A stretch of DNA of 64,000 nt from Diphasiastrum complanatum (Eukaryota > Streptophyta > Lycopodiopsida > Lycopodiales > Lycopodiaceae). The position numbers were made by a program, and so were the translations under genes. Of the stretch, positions 1 to 10,962 are shown piece after piece (the stretch's first letter is position 1; every line of letters begins with the position of its first letter). Where the stretch lies: contig CM055101.1 in NCBI GenBank assembly GCA_029204225.1, positions 44,824,180 through 44,888,179 on the forward strand, written 5' to 3'. Under the pieces are notes generated by a model. That model saw only the letters and a list, made by a program, of their open reading frames with translations, did no database searches and had not been told where the DNA came from.

Positions 1-240
1 AGGTTCGAAGCCTAAGGAACGTAGTGCTTCGTCCTTCTTTCTATACCATTGTCTGGCTGCTTGTTTCAGACCGTAAATGTTTTTTTTTTCATGTGACATC
101 CGTATTCTGGATATTCTTGGTTTACAAAACCAAGTGGTTGGTCCATGAATAAGTCTTATTCCAATTCTGCATGACTAAAAGGTGTTCTAGTCATCTTGTC
201 TTTAAGACAAGATTCGCAGGTAGTTTGAATATCTCTACTT
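1..240 (-). pseudogene. Copia polyprotein fragment, integrase zinc-finger end joined to reverse transcriptase
   Basis: Read on the minus strand, about 235-165 gives an integrase zinc-finger-like string (CESCLKDKMTRTPFS). Then about 150-1 gives the start of the Copia reverse transcriptase core: MDQPLGFVNQEYPEYG, followed after a one-base slip in an A-run by IYGLKQAARQWYRKKDEALR. Whole Copia polyproteins have roughly 500 residues between these two blocks, so the fragment has lost most of integrase. It runs off the left edge of the window. It points away from the next Copia fragment, so the two are remnants of different insertions or of an inverted rearrangement. The assignment to Copia is firm; activity is excluded by the deletion and frameshift. 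Confidence 0.7.
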
Positions 241-270
241 GTGATTTCGACTCCTTGAATTCCTTGACTT

Positions 271-1780
271 TTGTTGGCTTGGTACAAGATTTTCACCAAC
301 CGAGATATCGTCTTCATCGAAGATCAGTTTATCGACCTCCAAGGCAAGGGCAAAGCTCACATAGTCGAACTATTGGACTCTCTTGAAGTATCAAACAGTT
401 ATGTTCCCAAGTCGACTATTCCTATTGAAGGTCCTAGCTCATCCACTTTATGCGCTCATTTCCCAAAAGATCAACAAGAGAACGAAAACCACCTATAAGG
501 TATAGCAACGAGTCTACAGCTTATCTTGTTCAAGAGTTGACTATTGTCAAGGAACTTAGTCAATCCGATTCCATTCTTTGGAAAGAAGCTATGGATAAAG
601 AGTTTTCAGCTCTTATCAAAAACCAAACTTGGACCATTGTCGAATTGTCTGCCATCAAAATGTAGTTGATTGCAAATGAATATTCAAAATCAAATACAAG
701 ACAGATGGAAGCATCGACTGAAGAAACACTCGACTTGTCATGAGAGGATAGTCTTAGGTACATAATGTCGATTACACTGAGACTTTCAGTCCAATAATTG
801 AACATTCTTCAATCAGACTTCTATTGTCATTTGCTGTTGCAGCAGATTTAGAGGTACATAAAATGGATGTACAGACAACATATCTTAATGGAGTTATCGA
901 AGAAGATATTTACATGATGCAACCAAAAGGTTATAATATCAAAGGCTAACAGAATCATGTATGTAAACTCTACATAGCACTTTATGGCTTGAAGCAATTT
1001 GCTAGAGCATGGGTTCAAAGGATCAACACTTTTTTATCGATCACGGCTATAAACCAAGCACTTCAGATTCTAATGTCTACTTCAAGTCAATGCAACATTC
1101 GTTTATTATTATCACTTTGTATGTGGATGACACACTACTTTCAGCAACAATATCAATCTAATAAAAGAAGCTAAATCAATGTTGTCTTCAGAATTTGACA
1201 TGACGCTCATTACTGTCTAGGTATTCAAATCCAAAGACACAGAAAGCGAAAGTTGATTTACATTACTCAGCAAAGATACATTCACAATATGTTGATCAGA
1301 TATAATCTGATGGATTGCAAATTAGCTCACTCACCGAGCTCTATTAGAGTATTGCTTTTAGCACTTACTGCTTACTAGTGGAAGTGCATTAAACAAAGTT
1401 TTTTCCAATTACTCAGAGATAGCTTAGAGTACGAGGTTTCATCCGCTATTGCTTTGTGATTTCATTATATGATTTGTCATGCTATTTACTAAATCAATCT
1501 ATCTTTTTATTGCGTTCAGTATCATGTCAGCATGTATGCTTCTATGTAGTCATTTGTAACTAATAAATCTCTTATTGTTTCATCTAATTTGTTGAATACT
1601 TCAATGTTGCAATATTCTATACAGTGACTTCACACTCTTGCTAAAATATTGAACGTGACTTCCATCATTATAGCTTTGTTCAATTATTGATAGGTGTAGT
1701 CATGCATAGGAAAGAAGGCTCATTCAGCTGTACTCGATAGTTCATCCATAGGTTTCGGATTATTGAATCATCATTCTTTC
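271..1780 (+). pseudogene. Degenerate Copia pol (integrase C-terminus, reverse transcriptase, RNase H)
   Basis: Three-frame reading on the plus strand gives, in Copia order, an integrase tail (RDIVFIEDQFIDLQGKGK near 300), the linker RSTRERKPPIRYSNES (about 480), the reverse transcriptase start LWKEAMDKEFSALIKNQTW (about 577) and the catalytic box TLYVDDTLL (about 1115-1140). Weaker RNase H-like text continues to about 1780. There are many stops and frameshifts, so this is an old, dead copy. No LTR, primer site or polypurine tract was found on either side. Its right end abuts a Gypsy fragment on the other strand. The Copia call rests on the order and wording of the motifs; the right boundary is approximate. 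Confidence 0.7.
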
Positions 1781-1809
1781 TTCCTACAAATAGAAATACT
1801 CTTTGTTGT

Positions 1810-2830
1810 CACTACGTGCCCCAAATACTCGACACGTGTCTTGCACAAGTCGATCTTTTGAGCATTGGCATACAAGACTGTGTCTTGTAACTTGCCAAAT
1901 ACAATCTAGAGATGAACCTCATTCTCCACCACCGTCTTACTATAGAATAATATGTCATCAATAAATTTGACAACCGTCTTGCCCATATTGTCATGCAGGA
2001 CATCGTTCATGAGCATCATGAATGTGGCGAGTGCATTGGTTAACCCAAACGTCATAACCAAGAACTCATAATGACCAAAACGGGTTTGAAAGCAACACAT
2101 TCAATAGATCATCAATCATGGGCATCAGATATCTGTGCTTGATAGTGATTTTATTCAATCTCCTATAATCAACGCACATTTGGAAACTACCATCCTTTCT
2201 CTTAACCAACAAAATAGGGGAGGCGAAAGGTGAATAACTAGGACGGATGCCTGAGGTATTCCTCCAACATCTTCCGTAATTCCTCCTCCTCTTTCAGGAT
2301 CATCCTATAAGGAGGCTGACATACCGGGCTTGCCCCTGGAATGAGCTCAATATGATGCTCTATGTTTCGACTAGGGGCACTGGCATGTTATCAATCAACA
2401 AATGTTTAAACTCAACTCGGATGGATGTCAGCTTGCTGGATCACTTCTGAGCTGTTGAGCTAAAGCATACTTTATAGAAGCACTTAAATAAGATGAAATT
2501 GCTTCTGAATTAGTAACTTGTGGGTTTATTGGTAAACTGCAAAAACTAGAATCAACATTCACATTTACCAAATAATAAAACCACACATACCGCAAGTCCA
2601 TCTTCTTTATTTGCATACAAGTAATAAGAGGGCCTTGTACAAATGGCCTCTCCCCTTGCAATATATGAGACAAAATTTCATGCCTAAAATATGCTCGTGT
2701 GAAAGGAAATCTATAGCGGGCTACTTACTCGCATGCCCCCACTTTCCTAGTACAACATCAAACTTGGCTAACTTGGTGATCTCAAAGTCTAACTTCTCAA
2801 AGTAAGTGTGAATAGAAAGCAGCGCCTGAG
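1810..2830 (-). pseudogene. Ty3/Gypsy pol fragment (protease-RT linker and reverse transcriptase)
   Basis: On the minus strand, from right to left, there is a protease-linker-like stretch (FDVVLGKWGHASK, about 2770) and then VCQPPYRMILKEEEELRKML (about 2320-2260). Next come KDGSFQMCVDYRRLNKITIK (about 2200-2140), [20 protein letters not shown] (about 2085-2025) and the catalytic [10 protein letters not shown] (about 1960). These are textbook Ty3/Gypsy reverse transcriptase blocks in the right order. Stops and frameshifts break the frame. The other half of what is probably the same element (gag zinc knuckle) lies at 6840-7524, beyond inserted Copia element A. Loss of RNase H and integrase on the left shows that it is truncated. 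Confidence 0.8.
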
Positions 2831-2887
2831 AGACTCATCGATCCCACACCTATGTGCCCTTACCATTTGGCACTCAATTGTATACTA

Positions 2888-3542
2888 TGTGAAAATTGTC
2901 AACATTTCCTAGCTAGTTTGAGGCCTAAATTGGCAATTTTTGTACATAGTTTTGGATCTAACATTTCACACGTGTGAAAGAGGCCTAGATACTTTTATTT
3001 TAGTATATATTTCATGTTGAAGAAGTCTCAAACTTCAGGACCTTCGAAATGACACCAAAATCATGTTATTTGGACATATAGGCCAAAATTGGCTATTTTA
3101 GGCTACTGGTGCCCTAAATTTGGGTCCTAAGTTCTAGAGAGAGGAGAGAGAGTCATCTCTCTCACCTATATTAGGCTGAAATTCGTGGAGAACAGTTTGG
3201 AAAAACTTACTGTATTGTTGAGAGAGATCAATAGATCATTGTCACAGTTTCTTCCTCCATTGAGAGCATTGCTTTGTGTATTGTCTTCAAGCTTTTGTGT
3301 ATGATCTTAAGAGGTTTCCAAAAGTGGTAGGGTGCTATTGTAGGGCTGGTATGCTGTTGTTTTTGGCTGCCATCAGTACCTTTTATTAGTTTCTTTTGTC
3401 TCTTGAATGCTTTGTCAAGTTCATGTGTATCAAAGGTAGCATTAGGATGCTTTGCCATTTCTAGCTTTTGTAGCTTGTTGTGCATAGATCTTAGCCAAGT
3501 ATCTTGGGATTTTGGATCCATTTAAGATCCACTTTTTTCACA
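2888..3542 (+). repeat. 5' LTR of element A
   Basis: Begins TGTGAAAATTG and ends TTTTTTCACA, directly before the primer site. It holds the perfect 16-base palindrome TTTCACACGTGTGAAA at 2964-2979 and a purine-rich GAGAGAGGAGAGAGAG block near 3137. From 2964 on it aligns with 6248-6830. A 97-codon antisense frame (3521-3228) is present in both LTR copies. Confidence 0.85.
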
Positions 3543-3554
3543 TGTTATCAGAGC
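3543..3554 (+). other. Primer-binding site of element A
   Basis: TGTTATCAGAGC follows the LTR end directly. It differs by one base from TGGTATCAGAGC, the common plant Copia site complementary to the 3' end of initiator methionine tRNA. Confidence 0.8.
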
Positions 3555-3840
3555 TAGTTGGCTAATATTTTAGTAAGGTTTTCATTTATGGTGATATTTG
3601 GATGTTTGATCAAGTTCTACATGATTATGCGTTGCATTGTTGATCAAATCTTACTAACCTTTGTTTTGTGAGTCGAACTTGTGGATCAAAAGCATATTTT
3701 AGGTCTATTGAAGATCACAGGCTGAGAAGAAGCTATTTTGGATTGGATCATAACACTTAATCATTTGTTGATTGTGAGGCTTGTGCATATTCAATACTAA
3801 CAATGTTATGTTCAATGTATTGTTGACAATCTCCACTTCT

Positions 3841-3922
3841 GTGGATGAACACTCTCCTTTGTGGATGAACACTCTCTTTAAGTGGATGAACCTTCTCCTT
3901 AAGTGGATGACAAATACTCTTT
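3841..3922 (+). repeat. Fourfold 20-21 bp tandem repeat in the leader of A
   Basis: Units starting GTGGATGA occur at 3841, 3861, 3882 and 3903, each followed by a pyrimidine-rich ACTCTCCTTT-like stretch. Later units have small changes. The array lies in the untranslated leader between the primer site and gag. Confidence 0.75.
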
Positions 3923-4698
3923 AAGTGATTTTGTATTTCTCCAAAAGGCTGAGCAAAGCTCCCACTTGGATGAAAGATTCCCTTTTGTGTGAACAGATTG
4001 TCAACAATCTTTTGCATAAATTTTGGTGTACTTTGTTGAGCATGTAAGTAACTCTCCTAATGTTATTTGATTGGAGCATTTGCTGGAAGGTTTTAACCAT
4101 TATGCAAATGTGTTTTCAGGTTCTTAACAGTTTGAGGAACATTCTCATGTGAAGTGATCTTAGATCTACATCTAAACACCAAGATTTGACAAGCTAGTGA
4201 AGCTAGTCTTGTGATTGACTAAGTGTGCTCTTTCATTCACCTCTAAAATTTATATTTATCACTTGATGGAGTTTATAAACTTTTAGAAGTGTGGTTTACA
4301 TGTGGTTTTATAGGTTGAATCAATATCTTAGTGTGTTGATCATATGTTGATCAAGTTTGTTCAATTCTAGGTATTCTTGGCAGCCTAGTCTTTTGTATTT
4401 TCTAAGAATGGAAGTAACTCATCACACCATAACTTGATTTGGTCACTTGCTGGAAAGTTTGAGAGCTTAAGCAAGAGTGTGTTCAGGTTGGTTTGAGTTT
4501 GTAATCCATTCTTAGTGTGTGCAAAGTGTTGCATGTGTTTCAATCTTCCTTTCTATGCTTGGAAACTAGCCAGGTTCAAGATATAAGTGTTTTAGGGTCC
4601 TAGATCTTCTGAGATCTCCTTATCCATCATTTGTTGAGAGGAAAGTGAGTGCTAGGTATATTAGGACAGAGCCTAAAAGTTGAAGAATCATTATATTC

Positions 4699-5550
4699 AT
4701 GGCTTCCAATGGTGGGATCATGTTAGAAACTAATGATAGGTTGAGTTCATCAAACTACTCTACCTGGAAAGTGAGGATGGAATCCTTACTTGAGTTGAAT
4801 GAAATCATGGACATAGTTGCAGGAACTGAAGAGAGACCACCCACCATTCAAGAGCAACAAAGGTTTGATAAGAAGGCCAAAAGGGCTCCTCATATCATTA
4901 AAATGAATGTTACCAATGAACTTCTCAAGGAAGTTGGTAATAGTCAAAGTGCAAGTGAGGCATGGAATGCCTTGAAGAAGCTCTTTGAATCAAAGTCCAC
5001 ATCTAGGGTATTGACCCTAAGGAGGCAAATATTTTCTAGTAGACAAAGAGAGGGTGAAAGTGCTCATGCATTTGTCTTGAGGGTTAAGTCCTTAAGTGAT
5101 GATCTAGCATGCATTGATGAAAGCATAAAAGATAGTGAAATAGTCCAGGTTATGTTGAATGGTTTGCTAGATGAACATGCTAACCTTGTGAAAAGTTTTG
5201 CCATTCAAAGAGTCTTGCCAAGTGTGGTTGACTTGCAAGAAATCTTATTGGCTAAAGAATATAGATTGCAATCAAAGCTTGATGGTGCATCCTTGCAAGG
5301 TGGAGGTGAAGAGGCTTTCTTCACAAAAGGCAAAGTCAAAGGCAAAGGCAATGGTCCAAAGGTGGTAACTCGGATCATGATGATCACTCTTCCTCCTCCT
5401 CTTCTACTTCTTTTAGAAAGAAAGACAAGTCAAAGTTCAAGTGCTTTTATTGTGGGATAAAAGGTCATTTTGCAAATGAATGTCATAAGAAGCAAAGTAA
5501 TGAAGGTAGCAAGCAAAACAACTTTTGTACTTCTAATGAGGATCTAGATT
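4699..5550 (+). pseudogene. Copia gag of element A (frameshifted)
   Basis: The frame opens MASNGGIMLETNDRLSSSNY and continues through the conserved Copia gag core (STWKVRMESLLEL, SEAWNALKKLFESKSTSRVL, MLNGLLDEHANLV). This core normally forms the virus-like particle in the cytoplasm. The frame stays open for 253 codons but shifts near 5365, so the zinc knuckle CFYCGIKGHFANECHKK (about 5437-5490) is read in another frame. The start is chosen because the gag cores of D, B and G open in the same style, at 36131, 14536 and 23929. The gag core is closely related to that of element D. The shift and the loss of pol downstream make it nonfunctional. Confidence 0.8.
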
Positions 5551-6240
5551 CTTGTGATTCTCTCATGATGTGTTCTTCAAGTCTAATGTCAAGTGGAAGT
5601 GACAAGGATTCATGGTGGATAGATAGTGGATCTAGTTCACACATGGCTAGTCACAAGGAGTTCTTTACTTCTTTTATCTCTTATGTTGGAACCAAGAAAG
5701 TCATTCACATGCCAAATGGTGGTGAGTGTATGATCAAAGGTATTGGCTCAATTCCTATTTGCCTTTATACTAATAGGAATGTAAGGCTTGATGGTGTTCT
5801 TTACATTCCTTCACTTTCAAGGAATTTGATAAGTGTTGGTCAAATGTTAAAAAAAGGATACAAGACAAAGTTTGTTGGGGATGTTTGCTTCATTACTAAG
5901 GGATATGTCTTGATTGCTAGGGGCAATAGACAAGGTAGACTTTACAAGCTTGATGCATTTGTTATGTCTAACAAGAGAAATGAAATGCATGTTGGTGGTT
6001 CTCTCAACTTTCAAAAGTCAATCCCTAGCATCAATAAGATTGGTAGATCTTATGCAAAGTATAAAGAACTTCCTTATGCTAGATCTAGGTTGAGATCTAA
6101 TGAGCTTCTTGGAGATAGTTATTGTTGTGCTAACTTGGCAACTTTTGGTGAATCTATGATCAATGTTTTGGATCCATTGGATCTCGAAGATGGACAAGTG
6201 CTACCTACTAGTCAAATGGAATCATGTGGTGCTAAATTAG
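5551..6240 (+). pseudogene. Copia protease region of element A, truncated
   Basis: After the zinc knuckle the frame reads through a linker into SWWIDSGSSSHMASHKEFF (about 5608-5665). This is the Copia aspartic protease signature, with the catalytic aspartate in D-S-G. It is followed by the usual LYIPSLSRNLISVGQMLKKG (about 5800-5860) and a GRLYKLDAF block (about 5935). After about 6000 the text no longer resembles the gag-pre-integrase zinc finger of related copies, and at 6248 it enters LTR sequence. Without reverse transcriptase and integrase this polyprotein could not support movement. Deletion after insertion is the simplest explanation. Confidence 0.75.
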
Positions 6241-6247
6241 TATCGTG

Positions 6248-6830
6248 TTTCACACGTGTGAAAGAGGCCTAGATACTTTTATTTTAGTATATATTTCATG
6301 TTGAAGAAGTCTCAAACTTCAGGACCTTCGAAATGACACCAAAATAATGTTATTTGGACATATAGGCCAAAATTGGCTATTTTAGGCTACTGGTGCCCTA
6401 AATTTGGGTCCTAAGTTATAGAGAGAGGAGAGAGAGAGAGTCATCTCTTTCACCTATATTAGGCTGAAATTAGTGGAGAACAGGTTGGAAAAACTTACTG
6501 TATTGTTGAGAGAGATCAATAGATCATTGTCATAGTTTCTTCCTCCATTGAGAGCATTGCTTTGTGTATTGTCTTCAAGCTTTTGTGTATGATCTTAAGA
6601 GGTTTCCAAAAGTGGTAGGGTGCTATTGTAGGGTTGGTATGCTGTTGTTTTTGGCTGCCATCAGTACCTTTTATTAGTTTCTTTTGTCTCTTGAATGCTT
6701 TGTCAAGTTCATGTGTATCAAAGGTAGCATTAGGATGCTTTGCCATTTCTAGCTTTTGTAGCTTGTTGTGCAAAGATCTTAGCCAAGTGTTTTGGGAGTT
6801 TGGATCCATTCAAGATCCACTTTTTTCACA
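6248..6830 (+). repeat. Partial 3' LTR of element A
   Basis: Aligns with 2964-3542 of the 5' LTR, starting at the palindrome TTTCACACGTGTGAAA (6248-6263). It carries a short extra GAGAG near 6430 and ends TTTTTTCACA. The first about 76 bp of the LTR are missing. Confidence 0.85.
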
Positions 6831-6839
6831 TACTGGTAA

Positions 6840-7524
6840 TCAGATGGCACATTAGCCAAGTTAAGCTTCTTTGTTGCACGGGAGTTGATAATATTATGCG
6901 AGGAGCCAATGTCAAATAAAAACAAGAATATCTCGACCCTCTAGCTTCCCCTCATCCCTATCAGCTCACTATTCAAAAACTAATATCCATCCCATGCCTT
7001 GGTGGAAAGGAAACAAACTGGTGCATCTGGAATAATCTTCCACACCGAAATGGTCATGACCTACTTAGTGTCCTCATCACCGTTACCCAGTAAATCATCC
7101 AACATATCCTCATCCTTGTTTCCTTTATGGCATGACTACAAAGTATGGATCTTCTTGCCCATGCATCGAGGACAATCTTGGAACACGTGCTTGCCAAGGC
7201 AAAAAAAAACATAATCCTTCTTTCTTGGCCTTTTTCTTTTGTTCCATTGTGAGGGGAGATGTAATGTAGGCATATTCTGGTAAATAAAGTGTTGGCTTGC
7301 ATTTCAAAGCATGTTTGGATAGGTTGTCCTTGCAGGGGAGTATTGTGGCTCGCTTGCTGGCCACCCTTCCATGACCCCCCTCTGGTGCGTAAAAGACACT
7401 CTAGAATCTGGCGTTCTTTTGACATTGCCTTTGTAGTTGAGAGTAGTAGTAACTGCATGTTCCAAGGTCTTATAGCACATGCGGCCTCAATTCTTCCCGA
7501 AGACCATTGTATACCACAACCCAT
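6840..7524 (-). pseudogene. Ty3/Gypsy gag zinc-knuckle fragment
   Basis: On the minus strand the stretch near 7245-7150 reads, across a frameshift, as KKAKKEGLCFFC then GKHVFQDCPRCMGKK. This is a plant Gypsy gag nucleocapsid-type knuckle, with cysteines and histidine in the usual order. The text right of it (about 7524-7250) gives further gag-like sequence with stops. It has the same strand and family type as 1810-2830, and element A with its target duplication lies between them. Together these suggest one Gypsy element cut in two by A. It is heavily degraded, so exact ends cannot be set. Confidence 0.6.
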
Positions 7525-7559
7525 TCTGCTGTTGGATTTTAATGCTCAGGTCTAAATTC

Positions 7560-7833
7560 ATTCAGTAATTAGCATAATGAAATCTATATATACTTAGCAA
7601 AAAAATTCATAAAATCAAAATTATACTCAGAATATCAAAATCCATTCTGAGATCAAAATCTATTTCGACCCCGGGTCGAATCAAATTGGATCTAATATAT
7701 TTCGACCTTAACCGAATTTGACCTTGTACATATTTTGACCCCGACAACAATTTTTGACCCAGAGTCAATATTGACCCATATACTATTTTGACACTATCAG
7801 TCGTTTTTGACCCATATCGTGATTAGAAGGATG
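7560..7833. other. Gene-free stretch with repeated TTTGACCC words
   Basis: No coding signal. Between 7664 and 7820 the word TTTGACC or TTCGACC recurs about seven times at irregular spacing. The first lies in an interrupted palindrome, TTCGACCC-C-GGGTCGAA (7664-7680). W-box cores (TTGAC) are part of this word, but a simple decayed repeat explains it equally well. Confidence 0.5.
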
Positions 7834-8302
7834 ATGTTGATTGATTGTCAACTATGTACATAACTTTACTATTTACAATGACCGCTATCTACTATAGGAT
7901 GGCTCAAGTAGATTAAGTAGATCTAATCTTATACTTTCAAGTACTAATGGATTGATCAACAATCATCAACTAATGTATATACCAAATCAATCAGAATGAT
8001 CAAGGTGTGGTGGAGTAATTTTTCATTCTCAGTGAATTTAGACCCGCACGCTCCACGCCTCGTGTACTCTGATCTTTCTAGATAGTTTTTGTTTGATCCA
8101 AGAGTGCAGTTTTTGCTCTCACTATTGATTGTTCATTCGCACATTGCTTACTGATTAATGCGATTCTTGCTGCTATACTGATGCATTACCGATCCATAAC
8201 TCTATTCAATTCTTTTGCTGCTAGTATCTCGATCCAAATTTTGATTCTAGACATCTATCTCTGAATCGATCCCGATTTCGACTGAGATACTAATTTTCGG
8301 CA
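7834..8302 (+). repeat. Putative Copia LTR (element H)
   Basis: Starts TGTTGATTGATTGTCAAC and ends TTTTCGGCA directly before a primer-site-like word. It ends in a T-rich, A+T-rich U5-like tract, as Copia LTRs do. No matching second LTR or coding region was found, so the left boundary is inferred only from the TG start. Confidence 0.45.
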
Positions 8303-8356
8303 TGGTATCAAAACACGTTTCTGATACACTACCATTTTCTGACATGGTATCAGAGC
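8303..8356 (+). other. Two primer-binding-site-like words 42 bp apart
   Basis: TGGTATCAAAAC at 8303 and the perfect TGGTATCAGAGC at 8345-8356 are each preceded by a CA that could end an LTR. The second matches the initiator methionine tRNA end exactly. The doubling may be a small duplication of the LTR/primer junction. Confidence 0.55.
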
Positions 8357-10083
8357 TTGCGATTTGGTAGACTACATTTTTGTGCATGTTATCAATCTTG
8401 TTTCCACCAAGACATTGTTTTTGAAAAGCGCACGACTAGCACTATTCCGATTTTGCTATTTCTACCAATGGTCACTCTATTGGATTTATTCCTCTACTCT
8501 CCTAAATCCCATGTTAATCTAGCTCCATTCACATTTTTGCATTCTTATATGCATCCTCGCATAGTCTGTAGAGATGCTCTTTAATCGAAGACATGACATT
8601 AGAATGACAACCGACTAATCGAGGAAGGCCAACTTGTCGAGGAAGTTCAACTTGTCCGACTATCGTCATGAACCGTCAAGATGATTGTCTCGACTTTATT
8701 GACTATTGGTAGCACCACGCTCGACTCCAAATAGTCGGAGGCTCCTCACGCCCACTTCTTGTACTGTGTAACTACTTGGACAATGACAACAGCCGCCACG
8801 ATCTACCCAAGACAGTGCAACATCTCTATCTCCTTTTTGTACATACATCTGCACTAATGTAAATTGTATATAGATGATGATCATTAGAACATCGACACCA
8901 AGAATACAAGACTCGACTATGAGACTGACACTGTAGATGCTTTCACGCATCGATTCTTGCTTTCAGACTATTGTTAAAAATAAGCTCATAGCTTTTACAG
9001 AGCGAAGTTAGCTTCCTGAGCACGTGGTTTAGCCTGCAATTATCTTGTGCTCATAGCATCTACCTTACTTGTATTTTTTATACATCAATTTGAATCAACT
9101 CTTGTCTTGTTATTGCTTTTAGATCTGAGTCGTGTTATATTCTTTGCTATTTCGTTATATGTTTGACTTTCTAAATTGCTTTGTCTGACTATTATGTTCA
9201 TGAAATTACTAAACCATCATGTTGAATATGACAATTCACTCTTGATCAATACGATCTTGATGAAGTATACAAATCACCACAAGAGTTGATCAAGACTTTT
9301 GTCTCAAATGCCAAAATAGTGCATTTCAGATAGCAATGAATGCAGATGCAATTATATACTAAGAGAAGAAGGTTGAAATCCTTCTTATTGAAAGAGAAAG
9401 AAATAATAATAGGGACATAAATATTTCTATACCAAGCCCTTGATGTACATAAAATACAGGAGCAACCAATTTTAATAGAAGAGCTTCCTAGTTCAAAAGA
9501 AAAAGTCAAAATAGGTGGATAGATAGTTTTTTTTAACAAATGATATGTATATAAATGCTTGGATAAAAAAAGGTATATATTCAGACATGTACACAACCCA
9601 TTTATGGGATTTTTATTACATAATATCAATTGTCACATTAAAACTTGTCTTTTGCTTTTATGGCCATTTCAATATTGATGGTAGACTTGTAATAATCTAA
9701 TGATTGATTCTATTTCTCTTCCACTATTTTGATAGTTTTACCAATGTCTATACATTTGATGTCATGCTCTTGTCTTTTACGTGCCTACAAAAAAGCACTT
9801 CCTAATATAAAAGAAAGTTTGAGCTTTAAAAGTCCCTTAGAAAAAGTTACCTTGCTAGTTACTATCACTATAATTTTTTGCTTTTACATATTTGTAAAAC
9901 AAACCGAAAGAAAAAGCTTTATTATTGAATATTGCATAGAAGCATGATTCATTACTATTGACAATCATTGTACCAAACTAAGTCAATAAAGACTTACCAG
10001 TTTCTCATGAACAATGAATTTGAAGTATTCAAAAATCTTGAATTGTAATCGGACTTATAATATCGTCCTAATATAGTGAAGAT
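8357..10083. other. No recognisable gene; decayed LTR-like and AT-rich DNA
   Basis: From 8590 to 8950 there are repeated CGACTTGTC-like words, similar in style to the stretch at 19490-19720. From 9240 to 10080 only AT-rich sequence with short chance frames is seen. No domain, RNA gene or promoter could be supported. Confidence 0.4.
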
Positions 10084-10300
10084 TGTTGGGGTATGAAAAT
10101 GAAATGGAAAGCCCCTCCCCTTGATGCAGGTACTATGCCCATTGAATTCGAATCAAAATGGTGAATCAAATGACTTGGTTGATTCTACTTGATTCTAACC
10201 TTGACGTCGTCAGAATCGATGGGATCAATTTGTTAGACAAACACATAGTTGATAGATTATGTGAAGAAAATCAGATCACTAAGATTCAATTTGTCCCTTT
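10084..10300 (-). repeat. LTR end of family K, minus-strand copy
   Basis: On the minus strand this stretch ends CCCCAACA. It shares GTTAGAATCAAGTAGAATCA and AAGTCATTTGATTCA with 32675-32809, and a weaker match with 20215-20372. All three end CCCAACA, as one LTR family would. Confidence 0.55.
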
Positions 10301-10333
10301 GATCTTTGGTTACACATCTAACACCATTAACAA

Positions 10334-10944
<611 letters not shown>

Positions 10945-10962
10945 CTCCTCCTAAAAATGTAT

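Larger units (their letters stand above)
2888..6830 (+). mobile_element. Copia LTR retrotransposon A (internally deleted)
   Basis: The element has a 655-bp 5' LTR (2888-3542), a primer-binding site (3543-3554), a leader, gag, part of protease, and a partial 3' LTR (6248-6830). The flanks are TACTA (2883-2887) and TACTG (6831-6835), a five-base target duplication with one mismatch. Integrase, reverse transcriptase, RNase H, the polypurine tract and the start of the 3' LTR are all missing: the protease frame runs straight into the middle of the LTR. The element landed in a Gypsy element lying on the other strand. I count about 12 substitutions over about 580 aligned LTR bases (about 2%), so it is fairly young. 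Confidence 0.85.

Noticed and set aside
9246..9629. A 127-codon minus-strand frame rich in cysteine, isoleucine and leucine
   Set aside because: AT-rich antisense sequence with no domain; the composition is what random AT-rich DNA gives.
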